Source of the DNA: Trissonchulus latispiculum
Lineage: Eukaryota > Nematoda > Enoplea > Enoplida > Ironidae
Length of the DNA stretch: 64,000 nt
Reading direction: 5' to 3'
NCBI GenBank assembly: GCA_030248195.1
Contig: JASAND010028217.1
Location: 1-64,000, forward strand
Each line of letters opens with the position of its first letter. Within the stretch, counting starts at the first letter, position 1. The notes beneath the pieces are model-generated. The model was not told the origin of the DNA. It saw nothing but the letters and a program-made list of their open reading frames with translations, and did no database searches. Both the position numbers and the translations under genes were made by a program. This document shows positions 11,354 through 22,110 of this stretch, piece by piece.

Positions 11354-12245
11354 ATGGATGCCAGTTGTTAGTGGGGTACCCCAAGGTTCAGTACTTGGTC
11401 CTCTCCTGTTCCTTGTATGTTAATGACTTGCCTGATGTTGTTAATCTCATGAAAGTAAGAATGTTTGCTGATGATGTAAAGTTGTTTGGATCTGTGGGAC
11501 ACTGTTTACATCCGCAACAATATCAGTTGGACCTGGATAGAGTTTTTGATTGGCAAATGCAGCTGAATATCTCTAAATGTGGTACTGTACGCTTTGGTAG
11601 AAGTAATCCTGAATTTATGTACCAGATTAATGGGGAAAATATAGCAGACTTAAATTCTGTTAAGGATTTGGATGTGAATTTTACCAGTGATTTTAAATTT
11701 AAGGAACACATAGCTACTATTAAAGCACATGCATGCAGACGCGTAGGCATTATATTTGCTGTCTTTGAATGTAGAGATTTGGCTTTTATGGTTAAGCTCC
11801 TTACGTGTTATGTACGACCGTTATTGGAATATGCATGTCAGATTTGGTCTCCGTATACTCTTGCTGAAATCGATTTAATTGAAAATGTACAACGTAGTTT
11901 TACAAAAAGATTACCAGGAGTTCGCAACTTAACTTATAGGGAAAGACTTGACATATGCAAACTGCAGTCACTAGAACTTAGACGGATGTTATTTGACTTA
12001 GAGTTAATGTATAATATTGTTTTCGGCAATATTCGTGGCTTCTTTGATGTATATTTTACTTATGCTCCCTAGATTGGGACTAGGGGTCACCCATACAAAC
12101 TCAGGAAAAGTCTGTAGTACTGTTCATGCTCAATCTTTCTTTTTTTAATAGGGTGGTTAATGTTTGGAATTCTTTACCATCCGAAATTTTTGAATCACCT
12201 AACGGATCCATCTCGTTCAGAAGTTTCAAATCGAAATTGAAAAAC
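11354..12245 (+). pseudogene. LINE reverse transcriptase, C-terminal half
   Basis: Starts with VPQGSVLGPLL in one frame, then shifts by one base near 11410. MFADDVKLFG carries the FADD catalytic pair, and the thumb continues with YVRPLLEYACQIWSP and FTKRLPG. A stop at 12070 precedes the last residues (GTRGHPYKL-like, NRVVNVWNSLPSE-like). Frameshifts and stops make it inactive. Closely related to the minus fragment at 12800-13898. Confidence 0.88.
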
Positions 12246-12799
12246 ATGGAACCGCTTTTATGGAATTTCATCCGAGGGCGCGCGTTCAGGGAATAAAACT
12301 AATTCCTGTGCGCTCTACTTATTTGCATCATTTTTTTGTACGTATATGTACTCAAATTTTTTTTGTTGCCTCATTTTTTGTACGTATATGTACTCAAATT
12401 TTTTTGTACTTACATATGTTCCAGTTTCGTTATGTATTAATATGTTGCTACTAACACGTCTTCTGCCACATGGCCTGAGATAAAGGTCGGCGGAGGTTCT
12501 GTCTAACATAGGAACATCGGCACTAGGGATACTGTCATAACCTTGTTAGTGTTTTTGTAAGCCGGTGCATTTAAGTAATAAACGACTTGACTTGACTTGA
12601 CATAAGTACGTAACCTGTGTGAGCATCGTGTCCTCCACCCTAAAACTATCCTGTCTCGTCTTGCCGACATTACGTAAGTGATAACGTAAATAATAATGCC
12701 AATATGAGTCTATTTGGCATGCACTCATATATATTGGTGCGTGTACAAACTTTGCTGCACTTTCCAACCTCACCAGACTCATATTAGCATTTTACATGC

Positions 12800-13898
12800 T
12801 TGTCTTTTTTTTTAGTCCCGAGTAAATCACGCCTTGTTAGTACTTTATCGTTTATTACATAGACGTGATTTGCCCCGCGGCCGCCCAACCCCAATGCCGC
12901 GTCCACATACAACAGGTATTACATCTGCCACGGCGATGCTGATGCATGCAAGCGGCTACGTCGTGACAGGATTAGTAGACAATTATATATAAACTCATAC
13001 AAAGGCATGAGCGTATATATACACACAGTGACGCAAGGTTGGCAGCCGGGTTTGTACGCTATTAAATATTTAAATAAAATGCGACTGAGAAAAAACAAAA
13101 TTAAAATTATTTAGTTTTGAAAGTACACACATTGCGTGAAACCAAATAAATTTTGGCATGCAAAGGACTACTGTCCTTGTAGTGCACGCCCCCGCATAAA
13201 CTTGTGCAGCTGAGCTTCATGCTTTAACAATTTCGACTTAAATGTGCTCAGAGAAGAACAGGTAACAATACTGTCCGGTAAACAGTTCCAAACATTGCAA
13301 ATTCTATAGAAAAAGAAATGACTTGCTCTAGACTTTTTATATCGCTTAGGTCTAATAGACAAACTATTATGGCCCCTTGTCCCTGCGTCAGGCGAATATG
13401 TAAAATAATCATCAAAAGAACAATCAAAGGCATTATACACTATACTATGCATCAAATATAAATCATACATTAACCTTCTCATTTCCAATGATTGTAGGTT
13501 GCAACGTTTAAGTCTTTCTTTGTAAGTAAAATTTTCAAGGCCATACAGTCGTTTTGTAAATGCACGCTGTACTCCCTCCACAGCGTCAATGTCTAAGCAA
13601 ACTAGGTGACCATATCTGGGTACAGTATTCCAAAGTTGGTCTAACATACGTCACAAAAAGTTTAGTTAAGAGGACTGCATCTCTACTAGAGAAACTGCTA
13701 AAAATAATTCCTACTCTCTGGTTTGCCTTAGCTCTAATTTGACTTATATGTTTAGAGAAAGTTAAATCATTACTCATCATTATACCCAGGTCCCGCATAA
13801 ACTCAGTATCGGACAGAGATTCACCACCCAAAGTATAAACTTGATTATCGTTACTTGATTATCGTCTTATTCTTAATTTACAACTGACAATATTTAGA
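12800..13898 (-). mobile_element. CR1-like LINE 3' fragment inserted in the right arm of element A
   Basis: A TTTTACATG word stands at both junctions (about 12791-12799 and 13899-13907), consistent with a target duplication in the foldback arm. On the minus strand it holds the RT thumb and C-terminus and ends with an A-rich tail next to the lower junction. Strongly 5'-truncated. Confidence 0.8.
13168..13831 (-). pseudogene. LINE reverse transcriptase C-terminal third
   Basis: Two overlapping frames give GIMMSNDLTFSKHI, NQRVGIIFSSFSSRD, TYVRPTLEYCTQIWSP and then FTKRLYGLENFTYKERL, GTRGHNSL and ICNVWNCLPDSIV. One frameshift lies near 13620. Similar to 11354-12245, so the same LINE family. Confidence 0.87.
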
Positions 13899-14097
13899 AT
13901 TTTACATGTTCCATGTTGACTCATATTCCTTTCTTTGCTCTTTAGGAGCATTTTTAGTTCTTGTACAAAACAATTGGTAATGCTGTTTTTAGTTATAGTT
14001 GAAAAAAATTAAAACTGCTTATTAAAGCCCTCAAATTCTTAATTTCATCCGATTTTCTTCTTTAATGTCTCCCGATAAATTGTTCTCAAAGTATATA

Positions 14098-14463
14098 CTG
14101 GGCTTATTCTATGGAATTTTTCTTGGGGGGGCCCTCGGGCGGCGAGTCATTCTTGGGGGGGCAAAACTTTTTCAAAATTTTTCTAAAAACATGCTAAAAA
14201 AATAGCGCTGTTTTTATAGTACGTAATTCCCAAAAAAAAGTTCATTTTTAGTGCAAAAATAGCGCTTAAATAGGCAAAAATCGACTAAAAATCTCCGGCG
14301 AAGTCGGCAAATTTTTTAAAATTTGGCCTTCCGAGCGATTTTTTCAGGGCAAAAGTTGGTACCAAAAGGGTACCACCCACTTTTTGGGGGGACGATTTTT
14401 GGGGCGGGGAAGGGTGTTTATTGGGGGCCCCCACCCCCCCCCCCCCCACTAGAATAAGCCCAG
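14098..14463 (+). mobile_element. MITE with CTGGGCTTATTCTA termini, copy 2
   Basis: Same ends and interior as 10918-11295, including the G-runs and the CTCCGGCGAAGTCGG hairpin. Flanks are AAGTATATA on the left and AAGTAGATA on the right (8 of 9 identical), so the target duplication is less certain than in copy 1. Confidence 0.82.
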
Positions 14464-14795
14464 AAGTAGATACTAGTTTCAGTTCCAAAATAAGAAAACT
14501 GCACACAAATAGTCTGCCAATTATCAGTCTAACAGTGGCTTTACGATTGGTAGACTGATAGGTCCGTTTTTACAGTGTAAACCTAACTCTGTTTGGTTTT
14601 ATGCAACAAACACTGTTAAAGTCACTGATAGTTTCACTGATATTTATCAGTTAACAGTGGACTAACAGTGTTAGTTTTTATGCAACAGAAACAACTGTTA
14701 GCCCCTGGTGAAACTATGGAGGAGGGTCGGGCGGTCGGCCTCTCCGTGGGGGGTGTCACAGGGGGGCAAACTGTAGCCTGGTAAACCTACCTTTT
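14464..14795. repeat. unclassified repeat between two elements
   Basis: No gene. Contains repeated AACAGTGTTAGTTTTTATGC-type words and TATGCAACA words, then a G-rich stretch with CTCTCCGTGGGG and CTGTAGCCTGG shared with 2595-2632. Confidence 0.5.
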
Positions 14796-14830
14796 TATTA
14801 TAGGGGAGCGCGAGAGCGCTCCCTATAATA
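14796..14830. repeat. terminal hairpin of E1
   Basis: TATTATAGGGGAGCGC, GAGA loop, then the exact complement ending CCCTATAATA, followed by TGGGTG. The hairpin followed by ATAATATG recurs at 27283, 20560 and 49262, and in weaker form at 19453. Confidence 0.9.
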
Positions 14831-15836
14831 TGGGTGTAAAAGGCTCAGTGCGGCCCTTGGAGACCCGTTCGAGCTCCGTGCCAGCTAAATACTCAACCAA
14901 ACTGGACAATTTTGGTATCGTTGGAATCTACACGACGAGTACTACAAGTCGCAAAAAAGTTTTGGTCAAAATTTCCAACTTTGAAAATTTTCGCTTCCGG
15001 ACAAGTTAGGTCCGTTTGTTTTTTTTTCCGTGTAAGTCACGCTTGGAAAAATGCAATTTTCTGTCGCAGTGTTAGAACGATCTGGGCATTTTCAGCAGGT
15101 GAAGTTTGGTTTTTCTGAAGGTATATACCCCGAAAGTGAACCTTTTTGATATTTTTTCGCTGCCCGGCCCGGCCGGCCACCTGTACGGCCGGCCAAAAGT
15201 GGACTTGGCGCTAAAATGGCCAAAAATGGCCAATTTTTTGTCAAAGCTACAGGACTCAGGGAAGACGCTAGAGAGACGTGGTTTGTTGCATAAGGATCTA
15301 CGGAAGGGTTTATATGTCCTAACGAGGGCGATTTTTGATATCTGGCCAGGATCGTTCTGGCGGCCGGCCCAAAGTTGGTCCGGCCAAATAGCCATTTTCG
15401 GAAAATTTCTAAGTCCCAACTCTACAGGAAATAGTCAAAAATAGGCCTAAATATGCTGTTTTGGGCCATATAGTGGGACGCATATAAAGGTTATCGGGGT
15501 CGCTGAACACGATGAGCATAGTCGCAGCGCTGTGCGATGCTGCTATCGTGCTGTACTGCTATGCAACAACCATAGCACGCTGTCTGTAGACTTACTCTAA
15601 ACGGCTAAACATATGAAACTTGGCGAAAATTGTTTCTGGAGTAAGGGGGAACTGTAGCTATGTTAGTTAGTGCACTCTCTAGCTTCCACCGTGCTGTATG
15701 TGCTGCCCCAAACACAGCACCTTCGATAACAAGTTATTCATTCGTCATTGGTATTTGAAATTCGGCATACAGATAGTTTAGGACATGACAAACTACTATA
15801 GATACGTTTCGTATACTTATTACGATGTTACTATGT

Positions 15837-16500
15837 GGTTGCGCTGCAGTGGAGTGCTGCAGAAGTACAGCACGGCCTATAACTAACTACAGAAAACTTG
15901 CAATCGTCTGAAATTTTGCACACAAGTGCGGCAGAGCATTGCAAATCGTGCCGTATGAGTTTCCTTCACCGACAGTAAAGTTTGCATCTGGTTGCGCTGC
16001 AGTAGAGTGCTGCTGAAGTACAGCACGGCCTGTAACTAGCTACAGGTAAGTTGCAATCGTCTGAAATTTTGCACACAAGTGCGGCAGAGCATTGCGAATC
16101 GTGCCGTATGAGTTTCCTTCACGGACACTAAAGTTTGCATCTGGTTGCGCTACAGTAGAGTGCTGCTGAAGTACAGCACGGCCTATAACTAGTTACAGGT
16201 AAGTTGCAATCGTCCGAAATTTTGCACACAAGTGCGGCAGAGCATTGCGAATCGTGCCGTATGAGTTTCCTTCACCGACAGTAAAGTTGGCATCTGGTTG
16301 CGCTGCAGTAGAGTGCTGCTGAAGTACAGCACGGCCTATAACTAGCTACAGGTAAGCTGCAATCGTCCGAAATTTAGTATACAAGTTCGGAAGAGCATTG
16401 CAAATTGTGTTTTATGAGTCTCCTTCACTGACAGTAAAGTTTGCATTTGGTTGCGCTGCAGTAGAGTGCTATATGCTATATACAGGACAGCAACTAAAAC
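15837..16500 (+). repeat. 153-bp satellite, 4.3 copies
   Basis: GGTTGCGCTRCAG begins units at 15837, 15990, 16143, 16296 and 16449, an exact 153-bp spacing. Units contain AAGTACAGCACGGCCT and GTGCCGTATGAGTTTCC. The period is a multiple of three, so frames can stay open, but no protein is supported. Confidence 0.92.
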
Positions 16501-16694
16501 TATTGCAGCCATGGGTTTGGGTACTGGATGTTGGATTTCTGTCAAAATAGAGAAAAAGGAAGAACTTGGAACTTTTCAAGCTTCTTTGTTCTGTACTTTC
16601 GGTTGACTATTAATGATTGGCGGAATTTTTAAAGTTTCTTTCACACAGCTTTAACGTTTTTGCTGTTTACTGAGAACCTTAAAAATGAAATAGG

Positions 16695-17396
16695 ACAAGA
16701 ATAAAAATGCTCCGGTGGAGCATGAAAAATGCAATATGGGTGACATTAGGTTGTAAATGGACAGAGGACTAGGTTTTAAAACGTTAATATGGGAGGGGCA
16801 GGTTGTAAATGCCAGGAGGACTAGGTTAAAAGCGCACTAATATGGACCAGCTTCGCTGAACAACCCATATTCGCGGTCACTCATGCTCCACTCCACATGA
16901 CATACGAGTAAGATCTGCATTCTTCAGCTTTCAAAGCAAGCGGGACGATTTTGAAATATTAAAGCTTATTCCTAATAAAGAATGCAGTTCTGGTAGAAAG
17001 GTGTTCAAGGTGTTTTTTCTGCAGTGTCAGCGCAGAATCTTGTATTAAGTTGATGCGAAAAGCAGTTGACATTATGTACGTGTATTATTAAGTTGTATAA
17101 TAAGGAGCACGACACATATATATACTTGCAGGCCATGCTGACAAATCGTACAATTTTCTGAAGAACTGTTAATATCAACAGCAAGCAGCAGCCGATAGAA
17201 ACTCTGGACAGTTTTCGCGAATATGGGTTGTTCAGCGAAGCTGGTCCATATTAGTGCGCTTTTAACCTAGTCCTCCTGGCATTTACAACCTGCCCCTCCC
17301 ATATTAACGTTTTAAAACCTAGTCCTCTGTCCATTTACAACCTAATGTCACCCATATTGCATTTTTCATGCTCCACCGGAGCATTTTTATTCTTGT
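16695..17396. repeat. foldback arms and loop of E1
   Basis: About 190-bp arms are nearly exact inverse copies. Each has AATATGGG words spaced along it and a closing hairpin AATATGG-ACCAGCTTCGCTGAACAA-CCCATATT. The loop between 16886 and 17212 is unremarkable AT-rich sequence. Confidence 0.92.
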
Positions 17397-17619
17397 ATAT
17401 ATATATATAAATTGTTTTGAAGGGTTTGGTTATAAGATAATGATTTTAATGCATTTAAAGAAGCTTCTAGAGAACTTAGGAAATTGGTTAGAAAGCAAAA
17501 CACTTCAGCCAATAACTTAAATTATTGAAACCTTAAATCATTATTATTATTATTGTTAAATTACTAAATATAGTTATAGTTAAATTGTTAAATTTCAATT
17601 CGAATGATAACTAAGGAAC

Positions 17620-17970
17620 TATATAAAGTCTGCCCCTGCTAAGTACTCCTCTGGGCCTGATAACACTCCTATTTTTTACAAGACACTTAATTCCGTCATT
17701 GCTAAACCGCTTGCAATTCTATTTAACAAATCAGAATTTGATATTTGTGTGCTCAGAAGGACGAGACGAGTCGATTGGTACCAATATTTTATGTTATTTT
17801 GAGTTTAGTATATATTAATGCAAAATTTCATGAGGGAAGGGATATATAAATCTTTGAACATTTTGTTTAAGAAGATGTTTCTCACACCAAATCTTCCACT
17901 AATTTGGAAACCAATTCATGCAGCCGAAATAGCGACAGTTGGGGTGATCAGAAAAAGAAAGCTTTATTAT
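17620..17970 (+). pseudogene. CR1-like LINE reverse transcriptase fragment
   Basis: 17625-17750 reads YSSGPDNTPIFFYK and LAILFNKS, the RT finger region of the same LINE type as 6206-12604. A second piece near 17900-17965 reads PLIWKPIHAAEIATV, the following RT block. The two are separated by about 140 bases of foreign or degraded sequence. Confidence 0.7.
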
Positions 17971-18032
17971 TAAATAAGAATTTAAAGATGCCACCGAAGA
18001 AGTCTCAGCAGGTACGGTATATAACATACAGG

Positions 18033-19060
18033 CAGGGGCGCACCCAGGATTTTGAAAAGGGGGGGGTCGAGCCGGAAAAATTTTTTGCCTTCGCCTGACA
18101 CGTTTACGCTGGGGGGGGGGGGTGGCGGTGGCGAAGTTTTCAACGAGTTCGTTTTGGGAGCCACGAAAATTACGAGATTTGGGAGTCGTCGCCAGCCGCC
18201 GCGGGGGGTCTGGGAGCCCCCCAGAAGTTTAGAACATTTTTGAAATTTTGAAAAAAGCCGTAATGGAAATCTTTAAAAAGATTTCAAAAAAAGTTGAGAA
18301 ATTCTTTGACATAATGGCAAAGTTTGTATTGGAAAGCTTGAAAAGATTTGAATAAAAAGCTCTGCGAGGCGCATTGTTAAAATCGATATAGAATAGTGCC
18401 GCAGGCGCGAAATATTAAAAAACATGACGTAGAAAAGCAGGCACGCACTTTTTTGAAATCGAGATAGAAAAGTACCGCAGCCGCGGAAATTCAGTAAAAT
18501 GGAGATAAGAAAGCGCCGCAGGCGAGAAAAATTGAGATAAAAAGCGCCGCAGGTTCCAAAACGTTGTAAACGTTAATACATAATAGCGCCGCAGGCCCGA
18601 AAAATTTTGAAAATTCAGTTAGAAAAGCGCCAAAGGCGAGAAAAATTTTAAAAATCGGGATAGAAAAGCGCCGCATGCGAGAAAAATTTTAAAAATCGGG
18701 ATAGAAAAGCGCCGCAGGCGAGAAAAATTTTAAAAATCGAGATAGAAAAGCGCCGCAGGCGACAAAAATTTTAAAAATCGGGATAGAAAAGCGCCGCATG
18801 CGAGAAAAATTTTAAAAATCGGGATAGAAAAGCGCCGCAGGCGAGAAAAATTTAAAAATCGAGATAGAAAAGCGCCGCAGGCGACAAAAATTATAAAAAT
18901 CGAGATAGAAAAGCACCGCAGGCGCGAAAAATTTTCAAAATTTTTAATTTTATGCACTAAAAATAGCTCAAGTTTTGCTTTCTCACCGAAAATTCCCGGG
19001 GGGTCGGACAAAAAGGGGGGGTCGGAACCTCCAAACCCCCCCCCCCTGGGTGCGCCCATG
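18033..19060 (+). mobile_element. hAT-type non-autonomous element, 8-bp target duplication
   Basis: Inverted ends CAGGGGCGCACCCAGG / CCTGGGTGCGCCCATG, flanked by CATACAGG on both sides (18025-18032 and 19061-19068). The termini and 8-bp duplication are those of hAT transposons. The interior has G-runs and a 41-bp minisatellite. No transposase. A short member of the same family is at 51108-51287. Confidence 0.93.
18600..18960 (+). repeat. 41-bp minisatellite inside the hAT element
   Basis: Units of GATAGAAAAGCGCCGCAGGC plus GAGAAAAATTTTAAAAATCG begin at 18660, 18700, 18741, 18782, 18823, 18863 and 18904. Degenerate units extend left to about 18360. Confidence 0.92.
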
Positions 19061-19171
19061 CATACAGGTATATACAAATTATATTTTATGCTACTTAGTT
19101 GCTTAACTTTAGTGTACAAACTGGTCACGATTTAGTCAGGCCGGAAAACTCTTATGTTTTATATATATATA

Positions 19172-19421
19172 CAGTACATTTCATGAAATCCAGGACTGGT
19201 GGCGTAATTTCCAAATTGGCGAAATATCGCGAAGTGACGACAATTTTCGCCAAAATTGGCGAAAAGTCTTGTTTAATTGGCAACAATTCTTGTTTTTTTT
19301 CGCCAACTTTGTTTGGAGTTTTCGCCAACATTGGCGAAAATCGCTAATACTTCGCGACATTTTGCTGTTTTCGCCAATTTGGAAATTACGCCACCAGTCC
19401 TGGATTTCATGAAATGTACTG
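19172..19421. mobile_element. mariner/Tc1-like MITE, long inverted repeats, TA target
   Basis: Starts CAGTACATTTCATGAAATCC and ends in its complement, with TA on both sides in a TA-rich context. Arms of about 60 bases or more (through GGCGTAATTTCCAAATTGGCG) make a nearly complete hairpin. The centre repeats TTCGCCAA/TTGGCGAA words. A TA target and CAGT end fit the Tc1/mariner superfamily. Confidence 0.8.
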
Positions 19422-19450
19422 TATATATATATATATATATAGCATGGGCT

Positions 19451-20395
19451 ATTAGGGGCGCGATAGCGCCCTACATAACATGGGTATAAAGGCGTCTGCG
19501 CGGTCCCCTGGAGACAGTGTTGGCCTGGTGCCAGCTAATTAGAGGTCCGGGAGGGGTAAAAAGGTTACCATCGTAAAGTACTCGAGCAGTACTACAAGTG
19601 TATGTCGTAGCAAGATAGTTATCTTGCTAAAATTTTTTTGCTACTGCTAGCCGGTAGTAAGAGCACAATGGCCAGTGTTAAATTCTTGTGAAAGTCCCCC
19701 TTGAATTAAACTCTGGAAGAGGGTATAGTAATGACTTTCTTTGTTTCCAAATTGAAATTTCCATACTGAAACTGGTAAGATGACTATCTTGCTAAATTCT
19801 AGAAAGATTACTATCTTACCAATTTTACTATCTTGCTACCACTGTATACCACCATACTTTTGGTTAAAATTCCGAACTTCGAAATTTTGCACTAGGCGAG
19901 AGTTACCGTGCGTTTGTTTTTTCTCGGTTAATAACGCTTTTTGGAAGTGCATATGTCAGCGCAGTGTTGGCCCGATATGGGCATTTTGGCCCAATACTAC
20001 TATTATATTATGTTTCCCATGCAACCTTTTTTGGTCATTTTGGCACACTGCCAATTTTGGCTCTGCCCCAAGGCCCCAAGGTCGGACTTTCGCTATTTTG
20101 GCACTTCGGTTGTGTTCTACTTTTTTCACAGGCTAGCAGCTAGATCGGTTTGGTTTGTTTTATTTGAATATTTCGGACTATGTGCGGAATAATGTAGCGA
20201 GGGGGATTTTTTAATTTCGCTCTGTGGCTTTCAGGAGATGGCCCAAACTTTGCATTTTTTCACCTGTTTTGACGAAAAGTTTCTAAGTCCCATTTTCACT
20301 AGACCACTACTACGCAGGTTCAAAAAAGAAGAGGACTAGGTTGTGAGCGGATTAATATGGGCACAGCTTCGCTGAGCAACCCATATTCGCGGACT
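19451..20395 (+). mobile_element. partial hairpin element E2
   Basis: Begins with an imperfect hairpin (TAGGGGCGC-GATA-GCGCCCTA) followed by ACATAACATGGG, then a lead region related to E1 (GGAGACAGTG, AGTACTACAAGTG and TTTGTTTTTTCTCGG words). It ends with the inner part of a foldback arm at 20325-20393 (GAGGACTAGGTTG, AATATGGGCACAGCTTCGCTGAGC). Satellites and the right terminus are missing. Confidence 0.7.
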
Positions 20396-21220
20396 GAAAA
20401 AGTTATATAATATACCTATTACATAATATGTATATACGTATGTGTATACCAGTGTTCAGATTTATGTAGTTACGGTGCGTAAATAATATACGACTGACTA
20501 CGATAAACGAGTTTTAGTGGAAGCAAACATTTCTTTCGAGTTTTGATGAACTCTTAATCATGGGGTAGCTCGGAGAGCACCCCATAATATGAGCTAAAAC
20601 GGTCAAATGCAGCCTTTGAAAAGGTTAATTAAGCAAAACTAATTAACGGTAAGGAGTTGAGAGCTAAAATTTGCATTTCTGAAATCTCCAGACCAAGAGC
20701 TTTCGAATGATACCAAACTTGCCCGGAAAAAATGAACTTTGAAAAAATCGACTTTTCTGACCACTTTGTATGTGTGGTTTTTTTTTCTGTTGTGTTCGTC
20801 CTTTACGCTTTTGTACAATTTTGTGTCCAACGGATTTTTCACATGGCTTATGGTGGTAACCTTTACCTATTATTATCTTGTTAGCATAACCATGAACCTG
20901 TTCACTATTGATTATTTTTGCCCGATTTTGCTCCTAGCGATTTTTACAGACTGTCAAACATGGGGTTGCGAAGCGTTTGGACTTAGAAATTTTTCGAGGC
21001 CCCAACATAGAAAATTGTCAAAAAGTCGTCTAAAATAGCGTTTTTCGGCCATTTGGTGGTGCGCAGATATAGTAAATCGGGGGCGCTGAAAACGATGAGC
21101 ATATCGCCGAAACCGACGGATGTGACCCTCGGGCTGCATGGCGCCCGTGGTTCCTCGCCCAGGGTCAAAGTTGGGAAAAGTCGCTAAAAACGGCTATTTT
21201 TGGCCTTTTTGTGAAGCCAT

Positions 21221-21937
21221 CACTGTTTTTTTTGTGTTTTTTATTGTGTTTTCGCACACTTTTTTTTAAAAAAACACACAAAATTTTAAAAAACACACCA
21301 AAAAGCACACTCACATTTTCACCTGAAGGAGCGAATTTTTATTAATTTTAAGCCTAATTTTTAAGTTTTTCCAAAAAATTTTGCGCCTTCGGCGCAAGTA
21401 TTCACTATATATCTATGTTTTTACTTCTGTTTGTTTTCGTCTAGGCATTAGTTTTCGTGTAGCCTTCATTATTCTAAGCAACGGTGTCATTAGGGACTGT
21501 ATAAGCAAATTATTCTATGAAATTACGTTTCCAAATTCTGCAAATGACTGGAATAAAATAAACTGTCGAAAAGTAAAAGGATTGAAGGATTTCAGACCAA
21601 AATTGTCACAATTTTCAAAAAATTCTGAACGTCTGGGGGACTCCGCCCCCCAGACCCCCCATTGTAGCGCAAAAAAGACGTCATCAATGCAAATATTTAA
21701 CGTTCAGAACATTGAAATATCGTTTATGAAGACTGAGCATGCAATATATGCTTTGTACTTCTTCTGTAAAACGCGAAAAATGCTAAATATAGTTTAAAAT
21801 GCTGTAAAAACCGTTAAAAACGTGTTAAAACTGCGAAAAGCGAATTTCAGGAAAAACACAGATTTTTTAAAAAAAACACACATTTTCTTAAAAAACACAC
21901 TAAAAAGCACAGGTAAAATTTTGAAAAAAAAACCCTG
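21221..21937. mobile_element. hAT-like element inserted in E3
   Basis: Flanked by GAAGCCAT on both sides (21213-21220 and 21938-21945), 8 bp. Ends CACTGTTTTTTTT and AAAAAAAAACCCTG are weak inverted repeats. The interior has many AAAAACACAC words and an open minor hairpin CTGGGGGACTCCGCCCCCCAG. The element is absent at the matching site of E4. Confidence 0.75.
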
Positions 21938-22110
21938 GAAGCCATATATAGTAAACTGAACACGATAGGCATGTTTGCTTCTCCGTGTGGTGCCGCTATT
22001 GCGCTGCACTGCGATGCGGCAGCCGCAGCGACGCTGCAGGTGGAGCATCGTGCAGCACGCCCTGTAACTTGAAATGGACAAGTTGAAACTGCCTGAAAGC
22101 TTGCCCTTAT

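Larger units (their letters stand above)
6206..12604 (+). mobile_element. CR1-like LINE (plus), 5'-truncated and split by a 4.5-kb insertion
   Basis: Two segments, 6206-6801 and 11345-12604, are halves of one reverse transcriptase. The word TTATTCGGAATGGAT closes the first half (6787-6801) and reopens the second (11345-11359), a 15-bp target duplication around the inserted minus-strand LINE. The 5' end begins within the RT finger (GGPDG motif near 6262), so ORF1 and endonuclease are lost. The 3' end carries an (ACTTG)n tail at 12581-12602, typical of CR1-like tails. Confidence 0.85.
5648..13964 (+). mobile_element. foldback element A, interrupted by nested insertions
   Basis: The left arm (5648-5805) is matched in inverse orientation by two right-arm blocks, 12700-12800 and 13899-13964, separated by a LINE insertion. 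Ends are ACAAGAACTA/AATGCTCC on the left and GGAGCATTTTT/CTTGT on the right. The arms contain spaced AATATGAG words. The loop holds a plus-strand LINE, itself split by a minus-strand LINE. Terminal words are shared with the elements at 14796-17396, 20556-25006 and 49256-52275. Confidence 0.8.
14796..17396 (+). mobile_element. hairpin/satellite/foldback element E1
   Basis: Starts with a 35-nt palindrome, followed by a lead region (to about 15480), a core-containing unit with ATCGGGGTCGCTGAACACGA, a 153-bp tandem array and a foldback pair (16695-16885 and 17213-17396), ending GGAGCATTTTTATTCTTGT. The flank on the right is a TA microsatellite and no target duplication is visible. The same architecture is found at 20556-25006 and 49256-52275. 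Non-coding throughout. Confidence 0.75.

Noticed and set aside
15837..16500. Regularly spaced repeats considered as a CRISPR array
   Set aside because: Units are fully repeated without unique spacers, in a eukaryotic genome; it is a 153-bp satellite.
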